NCBI RefSeq assembly: GCF_024810105.1
Contig: NZ_JANUDX010000014.1
Location: 32,450-96,449, forward strand
Direction of reading: 5' to 3'
DNA: 64,000 nucleotides
Origin: Stenotrophomonas sp. BIGb0135
Lineage (GTDB): Bacteria; Pseudomonadota; Gammaproteobacteria; Xanthomonadales; Xanthomonadaceae
The position numbers and the translations under genes were made by a program. The notes below the pieces were generated by a model. It did no database searches. It had not been told where the DNA came from and worked only from the letters and a program-made list of their open reading frames with translations. Positions 52,333-60,242 of the stretch are shown here, piece after piece (the first letter of the stretch is position 1; every line of letters begins with the position of its first letter).

Positions 52333-53499
52333 TCACTCCACGAACGCCTTGCCCCCGTACTCCCACGTCCACGGCACGCCGGTCTCGCCCAGAACGAACC
52401 GCACCAGCGCAGGAAACGCCGCTTCGGCGCGCACGTCGTTGCCCAGCACCACCACGCAGCGTTGGCGCCGCGCCACGCACACCAGCGTGTTGCCGACCGC
52501 ATCGTCGTGGCCGCCCTTGTAGAACCCGCGCCCCTGCGGTCCCTGGAACACCACCACGCCCAGCCCGGCGGCGAGGTCGCGGCGCCGTTGCGCGGGCGCC
52601 AGCGCGTCCTGCAGGGTCGGGAACTGGCTGGCCGTGGTGATCGGCCACTGCGCGTGGACCAGCGCTGCCCGCGCCTTGGCCGACAGTCCCTCGCCGCGTA
52701 CGTAGCCGGCGGCAAACCGGGCCATGTCGGCGATGGTGGTATCCATCGAGCCCGCCGCACGCACCCGGCTGCGTTCGTCGTGTGGTTCGGTGCGGCCGTC
52801 CTGGGTCCAGCCGTCGGCCAGGTTGCCGGCGAAGTCGGCGCGCCAGGTCATGCTGGTGCGGGTCATGCCGAAGCGGTCGAACACCCGCCGCTGCATCTCC
52901 ACACCTACCTCCAGGCCCAAGCCGCGCTCCAGGACGAACTGCAGCAGGATCAGGCCTTCGCCGGAGTAGGCGTAGCGCGTGCCTGGATCGAAGTGCAGGC
53001 GCAGCTTTCCATCCGGCTCCAGGAACGCGAAATTGGCGAATCCGCTGCGATGGCTGAGCAGCATCCGCGCGGTCAGGCGTTGCCAGCGCGGGTCGTCCTT
53101 CAGGTCCGGCCAGGGCGCGTACTGCTTCTCTGCCGGGTAATCCGGCAAGGGGCGCTCCAGGTACGCGCCGATCGGCCGGTCCAGGTCCAGCACCCCCTCG
53201 TCCACCAACTGCATCACCATGTAGGCGAAGGCCATCTTGGTCAGCGACGCGCCGTACATCACCGTGTCGGTCGTCAGCGGGTCGCCGGCCGCGTTGCGTT
53301 TTCCGGCCACGTGCAGCTGCACCACCTTGCCCTGATCGACCACCGCCACGGCCCACCCCTGGGCCCCGGTGGCGCGCATCAAGCGCGCCATTTCCGCCTC
53401 CACTGCAGCGGCGTCGGCCATCGGTGGTGGGGCGGGCGGGGCCGCAGCGAGGGCGGTCACGGGGGCCACCACGGCGAGCAACACGGCGAACAGGCGCAT
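52333..53499 (-). CDS. Exported serine hydrolase of the beta-lactamase (class C/PBP) fold
   Basis: The 388-residue protein has a signal peptide (residues 1-20). The active-site SLTK (Ser85-x-x-Lys88) and YSG in RYAYSGEG correspond to the second motif (YxN/YxG); the third, in FYKGGHDD, is a KGG-like triad. This is the esterase/beta-lactamase-like family (EstB, Pab87 and others), so a true beta-lactamase is not implied. The ATG at 53499 is preferred over a GTG at 53508. Confidence 0.85.
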   Translation of the reverse strand: MRLFAVLLAVVAPVTALAAAPPAPPPMADAAAVEAEMARLMRATGAQGWAVAVVDQGKVVQLHVAGKRNAAGDPLTTDTVMYGASLTKMAFAYMVMQLVDEGVLDLDRPIGAYLERPLPDYPAEKQYAPWPDLKDDPRWQRLTARMLLSHRSGFANFAFLEPDGKLRLHFDPGTRYAYSGEGLILLQFVLERGLGLEVGVEMQRRVFDRFGMTRTSMTWRADFAGNLADGWTQDGRTEPHDERSRVRAAGSMDTTIADMARFAAGYVRGEGLSAKARAALVHAQWPITTASQFPTLQDALAPAQRRRDLAAGLGVVVFQGPQGRGFYKGGHDDAVGNTLVCVARRQRCVVVLGNDVRAEAAFPALVRFVLGETGVPWTWEYGGKAFVE

Positions 53500-53592
53500 G
53501 CACGGCACTCCAGCGGGAGGTGTGGCGCATGCTACCGCGGCGGCCCCGCTGGCACAGTGCCGGCGGTCATCGTGACCACCGGCCGGGCCCGC

Positions 53593-54510
53593 TCACCCGC
53601 GCCGCAGGCAGATCCAGGCCGCGCCGCTGCCCATCTGCACCCGCGTATCGGCCATCGCATCGGCCCCCAGGATCAATGCCGGTCGCTCCTTCAATCCCAG
53701 CGAGGCGAACACCGGCAGTTCACTGATCCGAACCTCCAGCGGGGCGTGCTGCCAACGGCCCATGCGCAGGCCCGGCAGGGTGGCCAGCCAGGTCTCCATC
53801 ACGCGGTCGCCCAGCCCACGCGTGCCCTTTTCGCGCACCCGCACGCGCGCATCGCTGCCATCGGTGCGCAGGCCCAGCGCACTGGCCGCGGCGCTGTTGA
53901 GCACGGTCTGTGCCGCGCCGGTGTCCACCACCGCGATCGCCTCCACCGCCGTCGAGCCCAGTTGCACCGGGATGAAGCCGAACCGTTGCATGCTCGCGTC
54001 GCGGACCGGCACGGCATTGGCTACGCACCCGGCGTCCGCCGGCATCGGGCCCGGCGGCTGCAGCAGCACGCGCTGGCCGGCGATATCGAAGGTGGTATCG
54101 AAGCGGTTGGTGACGTCGTTGCCGAGGATGCCGTCGATGCGGCGCCCGTCCTTGCCCAGCCGGCTCAGGTCGGTCTGCATGGTCGCGGCCTCGAATGACA
54201 GCGTGCCTACCTGCCAGCGGGTGCTGCGGGTGCGGCGCAGCACCGCGCTGCTGTCGGTGGCGCCTTCCACCTCGACGCCCGCCGCATCCGGGTCATCCAG
54301 CCCCAGTCGTCGCGCCGTGGCCTGGTCCATCACCGTGGCCCCGGCCGCACTGTCGATCACGAAGTGCAGCGGCTCCACGCTGTCACCCAGCCGCACCGCG
54401 ACGGTCGGGTGGCCACCCTGCATCCACATCGGGATTTCATGGGTGGCCGTGGCGGCCTGCGCGGGCAGGGTGGCCAGGCAGGCGAGGGCGAGCAGGGGCG
54501 TAATGCGCAT
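53593..54510 (-). CDS. Exported retropepsin-like aspartyl protease
   Basis: The 305-residue protein has a signal peptide (ending AQA-A) and two related halves, each of the single-domain aspartyl-protease kind. The second half carries the canonical VVDTGAAQT, but the first has FVIDSAAGAT, with Ser-Ala in place of Thr-Gly. A hydrophobic-hydrophobic-Gly motif follows in each (IDGILGND; ALILGADAM). The protease activity is therefore uncertain. It is divergent from the response-regulator gene at 54624. Confidence 0.75.
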   Translation of the reverse strand: MRITPLLALACLATLPAQAATATHEIPMWMQGGHPTVAVRLGDSVEPLHFVIDSAAGATVMDQATARRLGLDDPDAAGVEVEGATDSSAVLRRTRSTRWQVGTLSFEAATMQTDLSRLGKDGRRIDGILGNDVTNRFDTTFDIAGQRVLLQPPGPMPADAGCVANAVPVRDASMQRFGFIPVQLGSTAVEAIAVVDTGAAQTVLNSAAASALGLRTDGSDARVRVREKGTRGLGDRVMETWLATLPGLRMGRWQHAPLEVRISELPVFASLGLKERPALILGADAMADTRVQMGSGAAWICLRRG

Positions 54511-54551
54511 GGGACGGTCTCCGTTGGGGAAAGGACATGACACCCGCTGGC

Positions 54552-54602
54552 TGTATCGCCGCGATGTCGGGCTGGCACGCGTGCAGATACAGTCCCGATA
54601 CA
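54552..54602. promoter_or_regulatory. Possible OmpR-type operator: GATACA direct repeats
   Basis: GATACA occurs at 54586-54591 and 54597-54602 (11-bp period, as in OmpR/PhoB sites), and its complement TGTATC at 54552-54557. The group lies between the divergent protease and response-regulator starts, 22 bp upstream of the latter. Self-regulation is inferred only. Confidence 0.35.
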
Positions 54603-54623
54603 AACCCGCGCCATAATCGGCGC

Positions 54624-55334
54624 ATGCCTGCAGCAATCGACATCGTGGTGGTGGACGACGACGCCAGTATCCGCGACGCCATCGCCGACTGCCTGCGCCA
54701 GCACGGCTACCAGGTGCGGGTGGCGGCCGATGCGGCCATGCTCGATGCATTGCTGGCCCAGCAACGCAGCGCCCTCATCGTGCTGGACTGGATGATGCCG
54801 GGCGAGGACGGCCTGTCGGTCTGCCGACGCCTGCAGCCCAGCGGCATCCCGATCCTGATGCTCAGCGCGATGGGCAGCACCCCCGACCGCGTGATCGGGC
54901 TGGAGATGGGCGCCGACGATTACCTGGCCAAGCCGTTCGACCCACGCGAACTGCTGGCCCGCGTGCGTGCGTTGTTGCGCCGCGCCGACAGGAAAGAGGG
55001 GGCGGCGCCGTCCACCACCCTGCACTTCGAGGGCTGGCAACTGCAGCTGGAGCAGCATCGCCTGCTCACCCCGCAGGCCGCCGAGGTGCCCCTTACCCGC
55101 GGCGAGTTCGCGCTGCTGCGGGTGCTGGCCGAACGCGCCGGTCGCGTGCTCAGCCGCGAGCAGCTGCTGCGCCTGACCCGTGGCGAAGACAGTGAACCGT
55201 TCGACCGTGCCGTCGACCTGGCGGTCAGCCGCCTGCGCCGCAAGCTCGCCCAGGCAGCCACGGGCGGCGACGCGCTGGTGCAGACCCTGCGCGGGGAGGG
55301 CTATCGCTTCGCAGCCCCGGTGTCCCGCCGGTGA
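54624..55334 (+). CDS. OmpR-family response regulator
   Basis: The 236-residue protein has a receiver domain with the acidic pair in VVVDDDASIRD, the phospho-accepting Asp in LDWMMPGEDG, Lys in LAKPFDPREL, and a winged helix (EVPLTRGEFALLRVLAER; DRAVDLAVSRLRRKL). The four-base GTGA overlap with the kinase gene makes the pair cognate. The frame is open further upstream, but this ATG gives the standard N-terminus. Confidence 0.92.
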   Translation: MPAAIDIVVVDDDASIRDAIADCLRQHGYQVRVAADAAMLDALLAQQRSALIVLDWMMPGEDGLSVCRRLQPSGIPILMLSAMGSTPDRVIGLEMGADDYLAKPFDPRELLARVRALLRRADRKEGAAPSTTLHFEGWQLQLEQHRLLTPQAAEVPLTRGEFALLRVLAERAGRVLSREQLLRLTRGEDSEPFDRAVDLAVSRLRRKLAQAATGGDALVQTLRGEGYRFAAPVSRR

Positions 55335-56704
55335 GCCGCCCCTGGCGCACCGCCACCTGGGTGGCCTTGCTGACCCTGTCCACGCTGTTGGTGGCGCAGG
55401 CGGTGAGCTTCGCCGTGGTGTGGGCGCTGCCCAGCCCCGCCGCGCCGCAGATGAACCTGCATCAGGCAGTGCAGGTGATGGCCGGCGAGCGCGCCGCGGC
55501 CGACCTCGGCCTGCGCCGCTGGCGGCAAGCGCAGCCGCCCGCCGGCCGTGACAACGACTGGATGAGCAGCGTGGTGGCCGCTCGCCTGGGCGTGCCGCGC
55601 GCGCGGGTACGCACGGTCTGGCAGCGCAGCACCGATCCCACCGCCGTGCAGGTGCAGGTGATCAAGCAGGGGCAACTGCTGGCCGGCGGCCCAGAGCAGC
55701 GTGCCACGGTGGAAGAGGCATTGCTGTTGCCGGGTCTGCTGTGGCCGGCGTTCGAACTGGCCGTGCAGCACGCCGATGGCCAGTGGACGGTGGTGGGCGC
55801 CGACTACAGTGCGCTGCTGCAATGGCGGCGCCAGGTGCTGTTGGCCCTGCTGGCCGGCGCGGTCCTGCTGGCGCCACTGGCGGCCTGGCTGGCGCTGCGC
55901 GTGACCGGCCCGCTGCGCCGCCTGGCCGATGCCAGCGCGGACCTGTCGCTGCAGTCCACCGCGCGCCTGCCGGTGGAAGGGCCGCGCGAGGTGCAGGTGA
56001 TGGCCGAGGCGATGAACGCGGCGCGCGAGCGCCTGCGTGACCAGGCCCATGAGGTGACCCGCATGCTGGCCGCCGTCGCCCACGACCTGCGCACTCCCCT
56101 CACCGGTTTGCGCCTGCGCGCCGACAGCGCACCACCGGCCCAGGCCGAGCGCATGGTGGCCGACATCGCGCGCATGACCAGCATGATCGACCAGGTGCTG
56201 GACTATGCGCGTGGCGAACTGCACCCCGCGCAGCGCCACCCCACCGCGCTGCACCTGCTGCTGGAGGAATGCGCCCAGCACGCGCAGGCGCGCGGCGCCG
56301 ACGTGCGCCTCACGCATGCCGCGCACGTCAGCGTGGCCGTGGATGTGCTGCAACTGCGGCGCGCGCTGGACAACCTCATCGACAACGCGGTCCGCTATGC
56401 GGGGTCGGCCGAGCTGCGGCTGGAGGCAGGCGATGGCGTGGTGATACTGGAGGTGGCCGACCGCGGTCCCGGTATCGCCGACGCCGACAAGGTACGCCTG
56501 CTGCAGCCGTTCCAGCGCCACGAGGGCTCGCGCAACCGCAGCACCGGCGGCATCGGCCTGGGTCTTGCCGTCGCGCAGGGCGCGGCGCGTCAGCACGGCG
56601 GCGAGCTGCACCTGCTGGCGCGCGACGGCGGCGGCCTGGTCGCGCGGATCTGCCTTCCGCTCGCGCAACCGGCCGGGCCCAGCCTTGCCGGGCGGCATGG
56701 GTGA
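55331..56704 (+). CDS. EnvZ-type membrane sensor histidine kinase
   Basis: The 457-residue protein has two transmembrane helices (about 10-32 and 165-188) around a periplasmic domain, a HAMP linker (RVTGPLRRLADASADL), HisKA with AVAHDLRTPLTGLRL and a HATPase (NLIDNAVRYAG; DRGPGI; GIGLGLAVAQGAARQHGG). It starts at GTG inside the end of the regulator gene. The kinase His lies in the usual H-D-L-R-T-P context. The stimulus is unknown. Confidence 0.92.
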   Translation: MSRPWRTATWVALLTLSTLLVAQAVSFAVVWALPSPAAPQMNLHQAVQVMAGERAAADLGLRRWRQAQPPAGRDNDWMSSVVAARLGVPRARVRTVWQRSTDPTAVQVQVIKQGQLLAGGPEQRATVEEALLLPGLLWPAFELAVQHADGQWTVVGADYSALLQWRRQVLLALLAGAVLLAPLAAWLALRVTGPLRRLADASADLSLQSTARLPVEGPREVQVMAEAMNAARERLRDQAHEVTRMLAAVAHDLRTPLTGLRLRADSAPPAQAERMVADIARMTSMIDQVLDYARGELHPAQRHPTALHLLLEECAQHAQARGADVRLTHAAHVSVAVDVLQLRRALDNLIDNAVRYAGSAELRLEAGDGVVILEVADRGPGIADADKVRLLQPFQRHEGSRNRSTGGIGLGLAVAQGAARQHGGELHLLARDGGGLVARICLPLAQPAGPSLAGRHG

Positions 56705-56749
56705 CCCAGGCGCCTTGCTGGCGTGGAGCGCCACCGCTAGGCTCTCGGC

Positions 56750-57373
56750 ATGCCTACTTCCATGATTGTCGTCGACGACTTCCTGGCGGCCGCCGATGCC
56801 CAGGGATTGCGTAACGCCGCACTGCAGCTGACCTATCCCGAGCAGGACGGTGCCTTCCCCGGCCGCAACTCGATCGAGCGCCTGGAGATCGACGGACTGG
56901 CGCATGCCGCGTCCCGCCTGGTCAACGAACCGCTGCGCGTGGTCTCGCCGCTGCAGTCGCACGGCAAGTTCCGCATCACCCTGGCCCATGACGTGGGCCG
57001 CGCCAAGGTGCACGTGGACCGCTCGCATTGGTCGGGCATCCTCTACCTCAGTGCGCCGGAAGACTGCCAGGGCGGCACCGAATTCTTCCGCCATCGCCGC
57101 ACCGGCACCGAGCGCCTGGCGCTGGACGAGGCCGAGCTGGCGCGGCACGGCTATCCAGACCGCGCGGCCATGCACCGCGACATCATCGAGCGCGACAGCG
57201 CCGACGACAGCCAGTGGGAAATGACCATGCGCGTGCCGATGCGCTTCAACCGCCTGGTGCTGCTGCGTCCGTGGCTGTGGCACACCGCCGGGCCGGCGTT
57301 CGGCGACCGCATCGAGAACGGTCGCCTGGTCTACCTGATGTTCTTCGACGCCGCCCCGCCGCCGGCGCGCTGA
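56750..57373 (+). CDS. DUF6445-like protein, possibly a 2-oxoglutarate-oxygenase fold
   Basis: The 207-residue protein resembles the DUF6445 family. It has HVDRSHWSGILYLS (a His-x-Asp pair), a GGTEFFRHRR strand and a later LLRPWLWHTAGPAFG with a His, then an Arg-containing NGRLVYLMFF. The order H-x-D ... H ... R recalls Fe(II)/2-oxoglutarate dioxygenases, but the iron-binding role is my inference. It follows the two-component pair by 45 bp and precedes the marR operon; its job is unknown. Confidence 0.6.
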   Translation: MPTSMIVVDDFLAAADAQGLRNAALQLTYPEQDGAFPGRNSIERLEIDGLAHAASRLVNEPLRVVSPLQSHGKFRITLAHDVGRAKVHVDRSHWSGILYLSAPEDCQGGTEFFRHRRTGTERLALDEAELARHGYPDRAAMHRDIIERDSADDSQWEMTMRVPMRFNRLVLLRPWLWHTAGPAFGDRIENGRLVYLMFFDAAPPPAR

Positions 57374-57398
57374 GCCCACCTCGCCCGCTGCACAGGGT

Positions 57399-57418
57399 AT
57401 GATTAGGCGCCTAATCAT
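57399..57418. promoter_or_regulatory. Perfect 20-bp palindrome, probable MarR operator
   Basis: ATGATTAGGCGCCTAATCAT is perfectly symmetrical and lies 14 bp before the marR start codon. MarR proteins bind such dyads of about 16-20 bp, usually to repress their own operon. The TAGGCGCCTA centre matches the spacing typical of MarR/OhrR sites. No other copy was seen in the window. Confidence 0.75.
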
Positions 57419-57432
57419 CCTCTGGAAGCCCC

Positions 57433-57927
57433 ATGCTGGCCCTGAAACACCAGGCGTTCCTGGCCGAGATGCAGCGCCGTGGCCAGCCGCAGCCCGATGG
57501 CCTGGCCCAGTGCTTCCAGCTGCTGTCGCTGGCCGCTGCGATCGACCAGGACTGTGCGCACCGCCTGGCCCCGCTGGGACTGAGCGAAGGCCGCTTCGTG
57601 CTGTTGTTCCTGCTGCAGGGGGCCGAGGCGCCGTTGTCGCCGCACCAGCTCGCCGAGCGCGCCGGGGTGACCCGCGCCACCATCACCGGGCTGCTGGACG
57701 GGCTGGAGCGCGACGGGCTGCTGGACCGGCACGCCGACCCGGACGACAAGCGCCGCGTCAACGTCTGCCTGACCCCGGCCGGCGAGGCCTTGGCAGTGTC
57801 CCTGTTCGACCAGCACACCCAGTGGATCCGCAGCCTGTTCGCCGACCTTGGTGATGACGAACGCACCCTGCTCAGTGGCATGCTGTGCCGCATCTGGGCG
57901 CGTACCGATGCGGGGCAGGCAGCATGA
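57433..57927 (+). CDS. MarR-family transcriptional regulator
   Basis: The 164-residue protein has the winged helix of MarR regulators (LSPHQLAERAGVTRATITGLLDGLERDGLLDR, in parts LAERAGVTRATITGLL) and the wing DPDDKRRVNVCLTPAG. It is preceded by a perfect 20-bp palindrome and overlaps the following repair gene (ATGA), so it probably represses an operon of itself and that gene. The two cysteines (about 27 and 116) could be redox sensors; this is speculative. Confidence 0.92.
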   Translation: MLALKHQAFLAEMQRRGQPQPDGLAQCFQLLSLAAAIDQDCAHRLAPLGLSEGRFVLLFLLQGAEAPLSPHQLAERAGVTRATITGLLDGLERDGLLDRHADPDDKRRVNVCLTPAGEALAVSLFDQHTQWIRSLFADLGDDERTLLSGMLCRIWARTDAGQAA

Positions 57928-58667
57928 AGAAGCAGGCGCTCTCGCGCGAACGCCGCGCCCAGCTCGACGGGGGGGAGGCCGAAGCGACCCACCTGGCCGA
58001 GATCCTGGCGGTGGACTTCGCCCGGCTGCTGGCCAGCATCGCGCCGTCGCTGCCGGCGGCGGCAGTGGCCAACATGCGCAAGGCGGCCAACAGCGGCATC
58101 ACCCTGCGCATGCAGGGCGCGGCCACGTTGCTGCGTGCGCACGCCCTGGGCGATCCGGCGCAGTGGATCGACCACCGCAGCGACACCGTGCGTGGCTGGG
58201 CCTGCTACCTCATCGGCAGCGACCCGCGCCTGTCGCTGGAACACAAGCTCGACGCGCTGCGCGCGCTGGCCGACGACCCGCATTTCGGCGTACGCGAATG
58301 GGCGTGGCTGGCCGTACGCCCGCACATCGCCGCAGACCCGCTGCGGGTGCTGGCCCACGTGCAGCCATGGACGGCCGATGCCTCGCCCAACGTCCGCCGC
58401 TTCGCCTGCGAAGCACTGCGTCCGCGTGGCGTATGGGCCGCGCATATCGCCCTGCTGAAGCAGGCACCGCAGCACGCGCACGCGCTGCTCGAGGCGCTGT
58501 GCTGCGATGAATCGCGCTACGTGCAGGACTCGGTGGGCAACTGGCTCAATGATGCCGGCAAGAGCCAGCCCGACTGGGTACGCGAACGCTGCGCTGCATG
58601 GCAGCAGCGCCACGCCGACCACCCCGCCAACACCTACATCCGCAAGCGCGCCCAACGCTCCCTGTAG
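57924..58667 (+). CDS. HEAT-repeat protein, DNA alkylation repair (AlkD/AlkC)-like
   Basis: The 247-residue protein is almost all short paired helices (HEAT-like repeats, about residues 35-240), ending with NTYIRKRAQRSL. It resembles the DNA alkylation repair family, which lifts alkylated purines out of DNA with such a solenoid. The aromatic/acidic pocket residues were not verified. The ATG overlaps the marR stop. The stop codon TAG is part of the first GTAG repeat behind it. Confidence 0.7.
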   Translation: MKKQALSRERRAQLDGGEAEATHLAEILAVDFARLLASIAPSLPAAAVANMRKAANSGITLRMQGAATLLRAHALGDPAQWIDHRSDTVRGWACYLIGSDPRLSLEHKLDALRALADDPHFGVREWAWLAVRPHIAADPLRVLAHVQPWTADASPNVRRFACEALRPRGVWAAHIALLKQAPQHAHALLEALCCDESRYVQDSVGNWLNDAGKSQPDWVRERCAAWQQRHADHPANTYIRKRAQRSL

Positions 58668-58786
58668 AGCCGACCGTTGGTCGGCTGGCACCTCCGTAGA
58701 GCCGACCGTTGGTCGGCTGCCTCCACCGTAGAGCCGACCGTTGGTCGGCTGGCTTCACCGCAGACCCAACCGTCGCTCGGCCGGCT
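58664..58786 (+). repeat. Tandem array of GTAG palindromic repeats (SMAG-like)
   Basis: Three copies of GTAGAGCCGACCGTTGGTCG (with GCT following) begin at 58664, 58696 and 58728, a 32-bp period. A degenerate fourth follows at 58760-58786. Each can form a hairpin with GCCGACC/GGTCGGC arms. This is the form of the GTAG repeats of Stenotrophomonas. The array may act as a transcription boundary between the repair gene and aroG. Confidence 0.85.
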
Positions 58787-58875
58787 CCACTCACCTGCAA
58801 TTCCCCCAACCAAGCACCCCAGTTGCGAATGAAACATTTTGCGCCGCACAAAACCTGTGTTATCAATACTCCCCA

Positions 58876-58956
58876 ATGAACGCACGCCCCGCCAACGCCT
58901 ACTTTTGGTATTACTTTCCGAAGCCACCGGCGGAGGAAGGCATGCGCTCACCCTGA
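58876..58956 (+). CDS. Leader peptide of aroG, rich in aromatic residues
   Basis: A 26-codon frame, MNARPANA followed by YFWYYF, then PKPPAEEGMRSP. Six of six consecutive residues are Tyr, Phe or Trp, which is very unlikely by chance. It lies about 100 bp upstream of aroG and just before an intrinsic terminator. Ribosome stalling at this run when aromatic amino acids or their charged tRNAs are scarce would be expected to prevent terminator formation. Because the run mixes three amino acids it could sense total aromatic supply. Confidence 0.85.
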   Translation: MNARPANAYFWYYFPKPPAEEGMRSP

Positions 58957-58980
58957 AGAAACCTTCAGACGCATTCCCGA

Positions 58981-59009
58981 AAGCCGCCAGCGCACCTGGC
59001 GGCTTTTTT
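58981..59009 (+). terminator. Attenuator terminator upstream of aroG
   Basis: GCCGCCAG (58983-58990), loop CGCAC, CTGGCGGC (58996-59003), then six T; two further A-T pairs extend the stem. It lies between the leader peptide and aroG. GGCGG at 58929-58933, inside the leader coding part, could pair with CCGCC of its left arm as an antiterminator. A small CTGAAG/CTTCAG hairpin lies between (58953-58968). Confidence 0.85.
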
Positions 59010-59054
59010 GTTGCCGCCGCGCTGGGGACCCCCACTTCCAAGGAGTTTCCCCGC

Positions 59055-60128
59055 ATGCCCCCGCACACCGATGACCTGCGCATCCGCAAGATCGAACCGT
59101 TGACCCCGCCGGCCCAACTGCTGGCCATGCTGCCCTGCGACGATGAAGCCTCCGACACGGTCAGCGCCTCGCGCGCGGCCCTGCACGAGATCCTGCACGG
59201 CCGCGATGACCGCCTGGCGGTGGTGATCGGGCCGTGCTCGATCCATGACCCGGTCGCCGCCATCGAGTACGCCCAGCGCCTCAAGCCGCTGCGTGATGCC
59301 TACGCCGACGAGCTGGAAATCGTCATGCGCGTGTACTTCGAAAAGCCGCGCACCACCGTGGGCTGGAAGGGCCTGATCAACGACCCGGACCTGGACGGCA
59401 GCTTCAACATCAACAAGGGCCTGCGCGTGGCGCGCGGCCTGCTGCGCGACATCAACAAGCTCGGCCTGCCGGCAGGCGTGGAATTCCTCGACGTGATCTC
59501 GCCGCAGTACATCGCCGACCTCGTGGCCTGGGGCGCGATCGGCGCACGCACCACCGAAAGCCAGGTGCATCGCGAGCTGGCCTCGGGCCTGTCGTGCCCG
59601 GTGGGCTTCAAGAACGGCACAGACGGCAACATCAAGATCGCCGCCGACGCGATCGGCGCGGCCTCCAACCCGCACCACTTCCTGTCGGTCACCAAGGAGG
59701 GCGGCACCGCCATCGTGGCCACCGCCGGCAACCCGGACTGCCACGTCATCCTGCGCGGCGGCAAGACGCCCAACTACGATGCCGACCACGTTGAAGCGAC
59801 CAGCCAGACGCTGGCCAAGTCGCACCTGGCGGCGCGCATCATGATCGATGCCAGCCATGCCAACAGCAGCAAGAACCCGGAAAACCAGCCCAAGGTCATC
59901 GCCGACATCAACGCACAGCTGGCCAACGGCGAAGAGCGCATCGTCGGGGTGATGGTGGAAAGCCACCTCGTCGCCGGTCGCCAGGACCTGGTCGACGGCC
60001 AGCCGCTGACCTACGGCCAGAGCATCACCGACGGCTGCATCGGCTGGGACAGCTCGCTGGCGGTGCTGGAGAGCCTGGCCGAAGCGGTGCGCGCGCGGCG
60101 CGCGGCGCGGGTCAGCAAAGCGGCCTAA
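59055..60128 (+). CDS. aroG: DAHP synthase, class I (AroG/AroF/AroH type)
   Basis: The 357-residue enzyme joins phosphoenolpyruvate and erythrose-4-phosphate to start the shikimate pathway. It shows VVIGPCSIHDP, YFEKPRTTVGWKGLINDP, GARTTESQVHRELASGLSCP and GFKNGTDGN, with a metal site in IDASHANSSKN. The start has AGGAG nine bases upstream. Which amino acid feedback-inhibits it cannot be read safely. The upstream aromatic leader peptide and terminator indicate attenuation control. Confidence 0.97.
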   Translation: MPPHTDDLRIRKIEPLTPPAQLLAMLPCDDEASDTVSASRAALHEILHGRDDRLAVVIGPCSIHDPVAAIEYAQRLKPLRDAYADELEIVMRVYFEKPRTTVGWKGLINDPDLDGSFNINKGLRVARGLLRDINKLGLPAGVEFLDVISPQYIADLVAWGAIGARTTESQVHRELASGLSCPVGFKNGTDGNIKIAADAIGAASNPHHFLSVTKEGGTAIVATAGNPDCHVILRGGKTPNYDADHVEATSQTLAKSHLAARIMIDASHANSSKNPENQPKVIADINAQLANGEERIVGVMVESHLVAGRQDLVDGQPLTYGQSITDGCIGWDSSLAVLESLAEAVRARRAARVSKAA

Positions 60129-60164
60129 CGTGTCGCCGTGTGATCGGACAGGCACGTCGATCCC

Positions 60165-60189
60165 GTAGAGCCACCCCATGGGTGGCTGC
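60165..60189 (+). repeat. GTAG-type palindromic repeat behind aroG
   Basis: GTAGAGCCACCCCATGGGTG followed by GCTGC: arms AGCCACCC and GGGTGGCT. Same family form as 58664-58786 with a different stem, 36 bp after the aroG stop. Confidence 0.75.
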
Positions 60190-60200
60190 AGCGCGGACCC

Positions 60201-60227
60201 GGCGCCGCCAATCTCATTTGCGGCGCC
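60201..60227 (+). terminator. GC-rich hairpin downstream of aroG
   Basis: GGCGCCGC (60201-60208) pairs with GCGGCGCC (60220-60227) across eleven bases. No T-run follows. It may terminate aroG transcription or be another repeat element. Confidence 0.35.
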
Positions 60228-60242
60228 CTCTCGGCAGAAGCG

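Noticed and set aside
52333..53499. Calling the serine hydrolase a resistance beta-lactamase
   Set aside because: The S-x-x-K and Y-S-G motifs are shared with esterases and peptidases of this fold; nothing supports antibiotic hydrolysis.
58839..59054. N-terminal extension of DAHP synthase
   Set aside because: The frame is open upstream but spans the attenuator terminator; the family start and AGGAG point to 59055.
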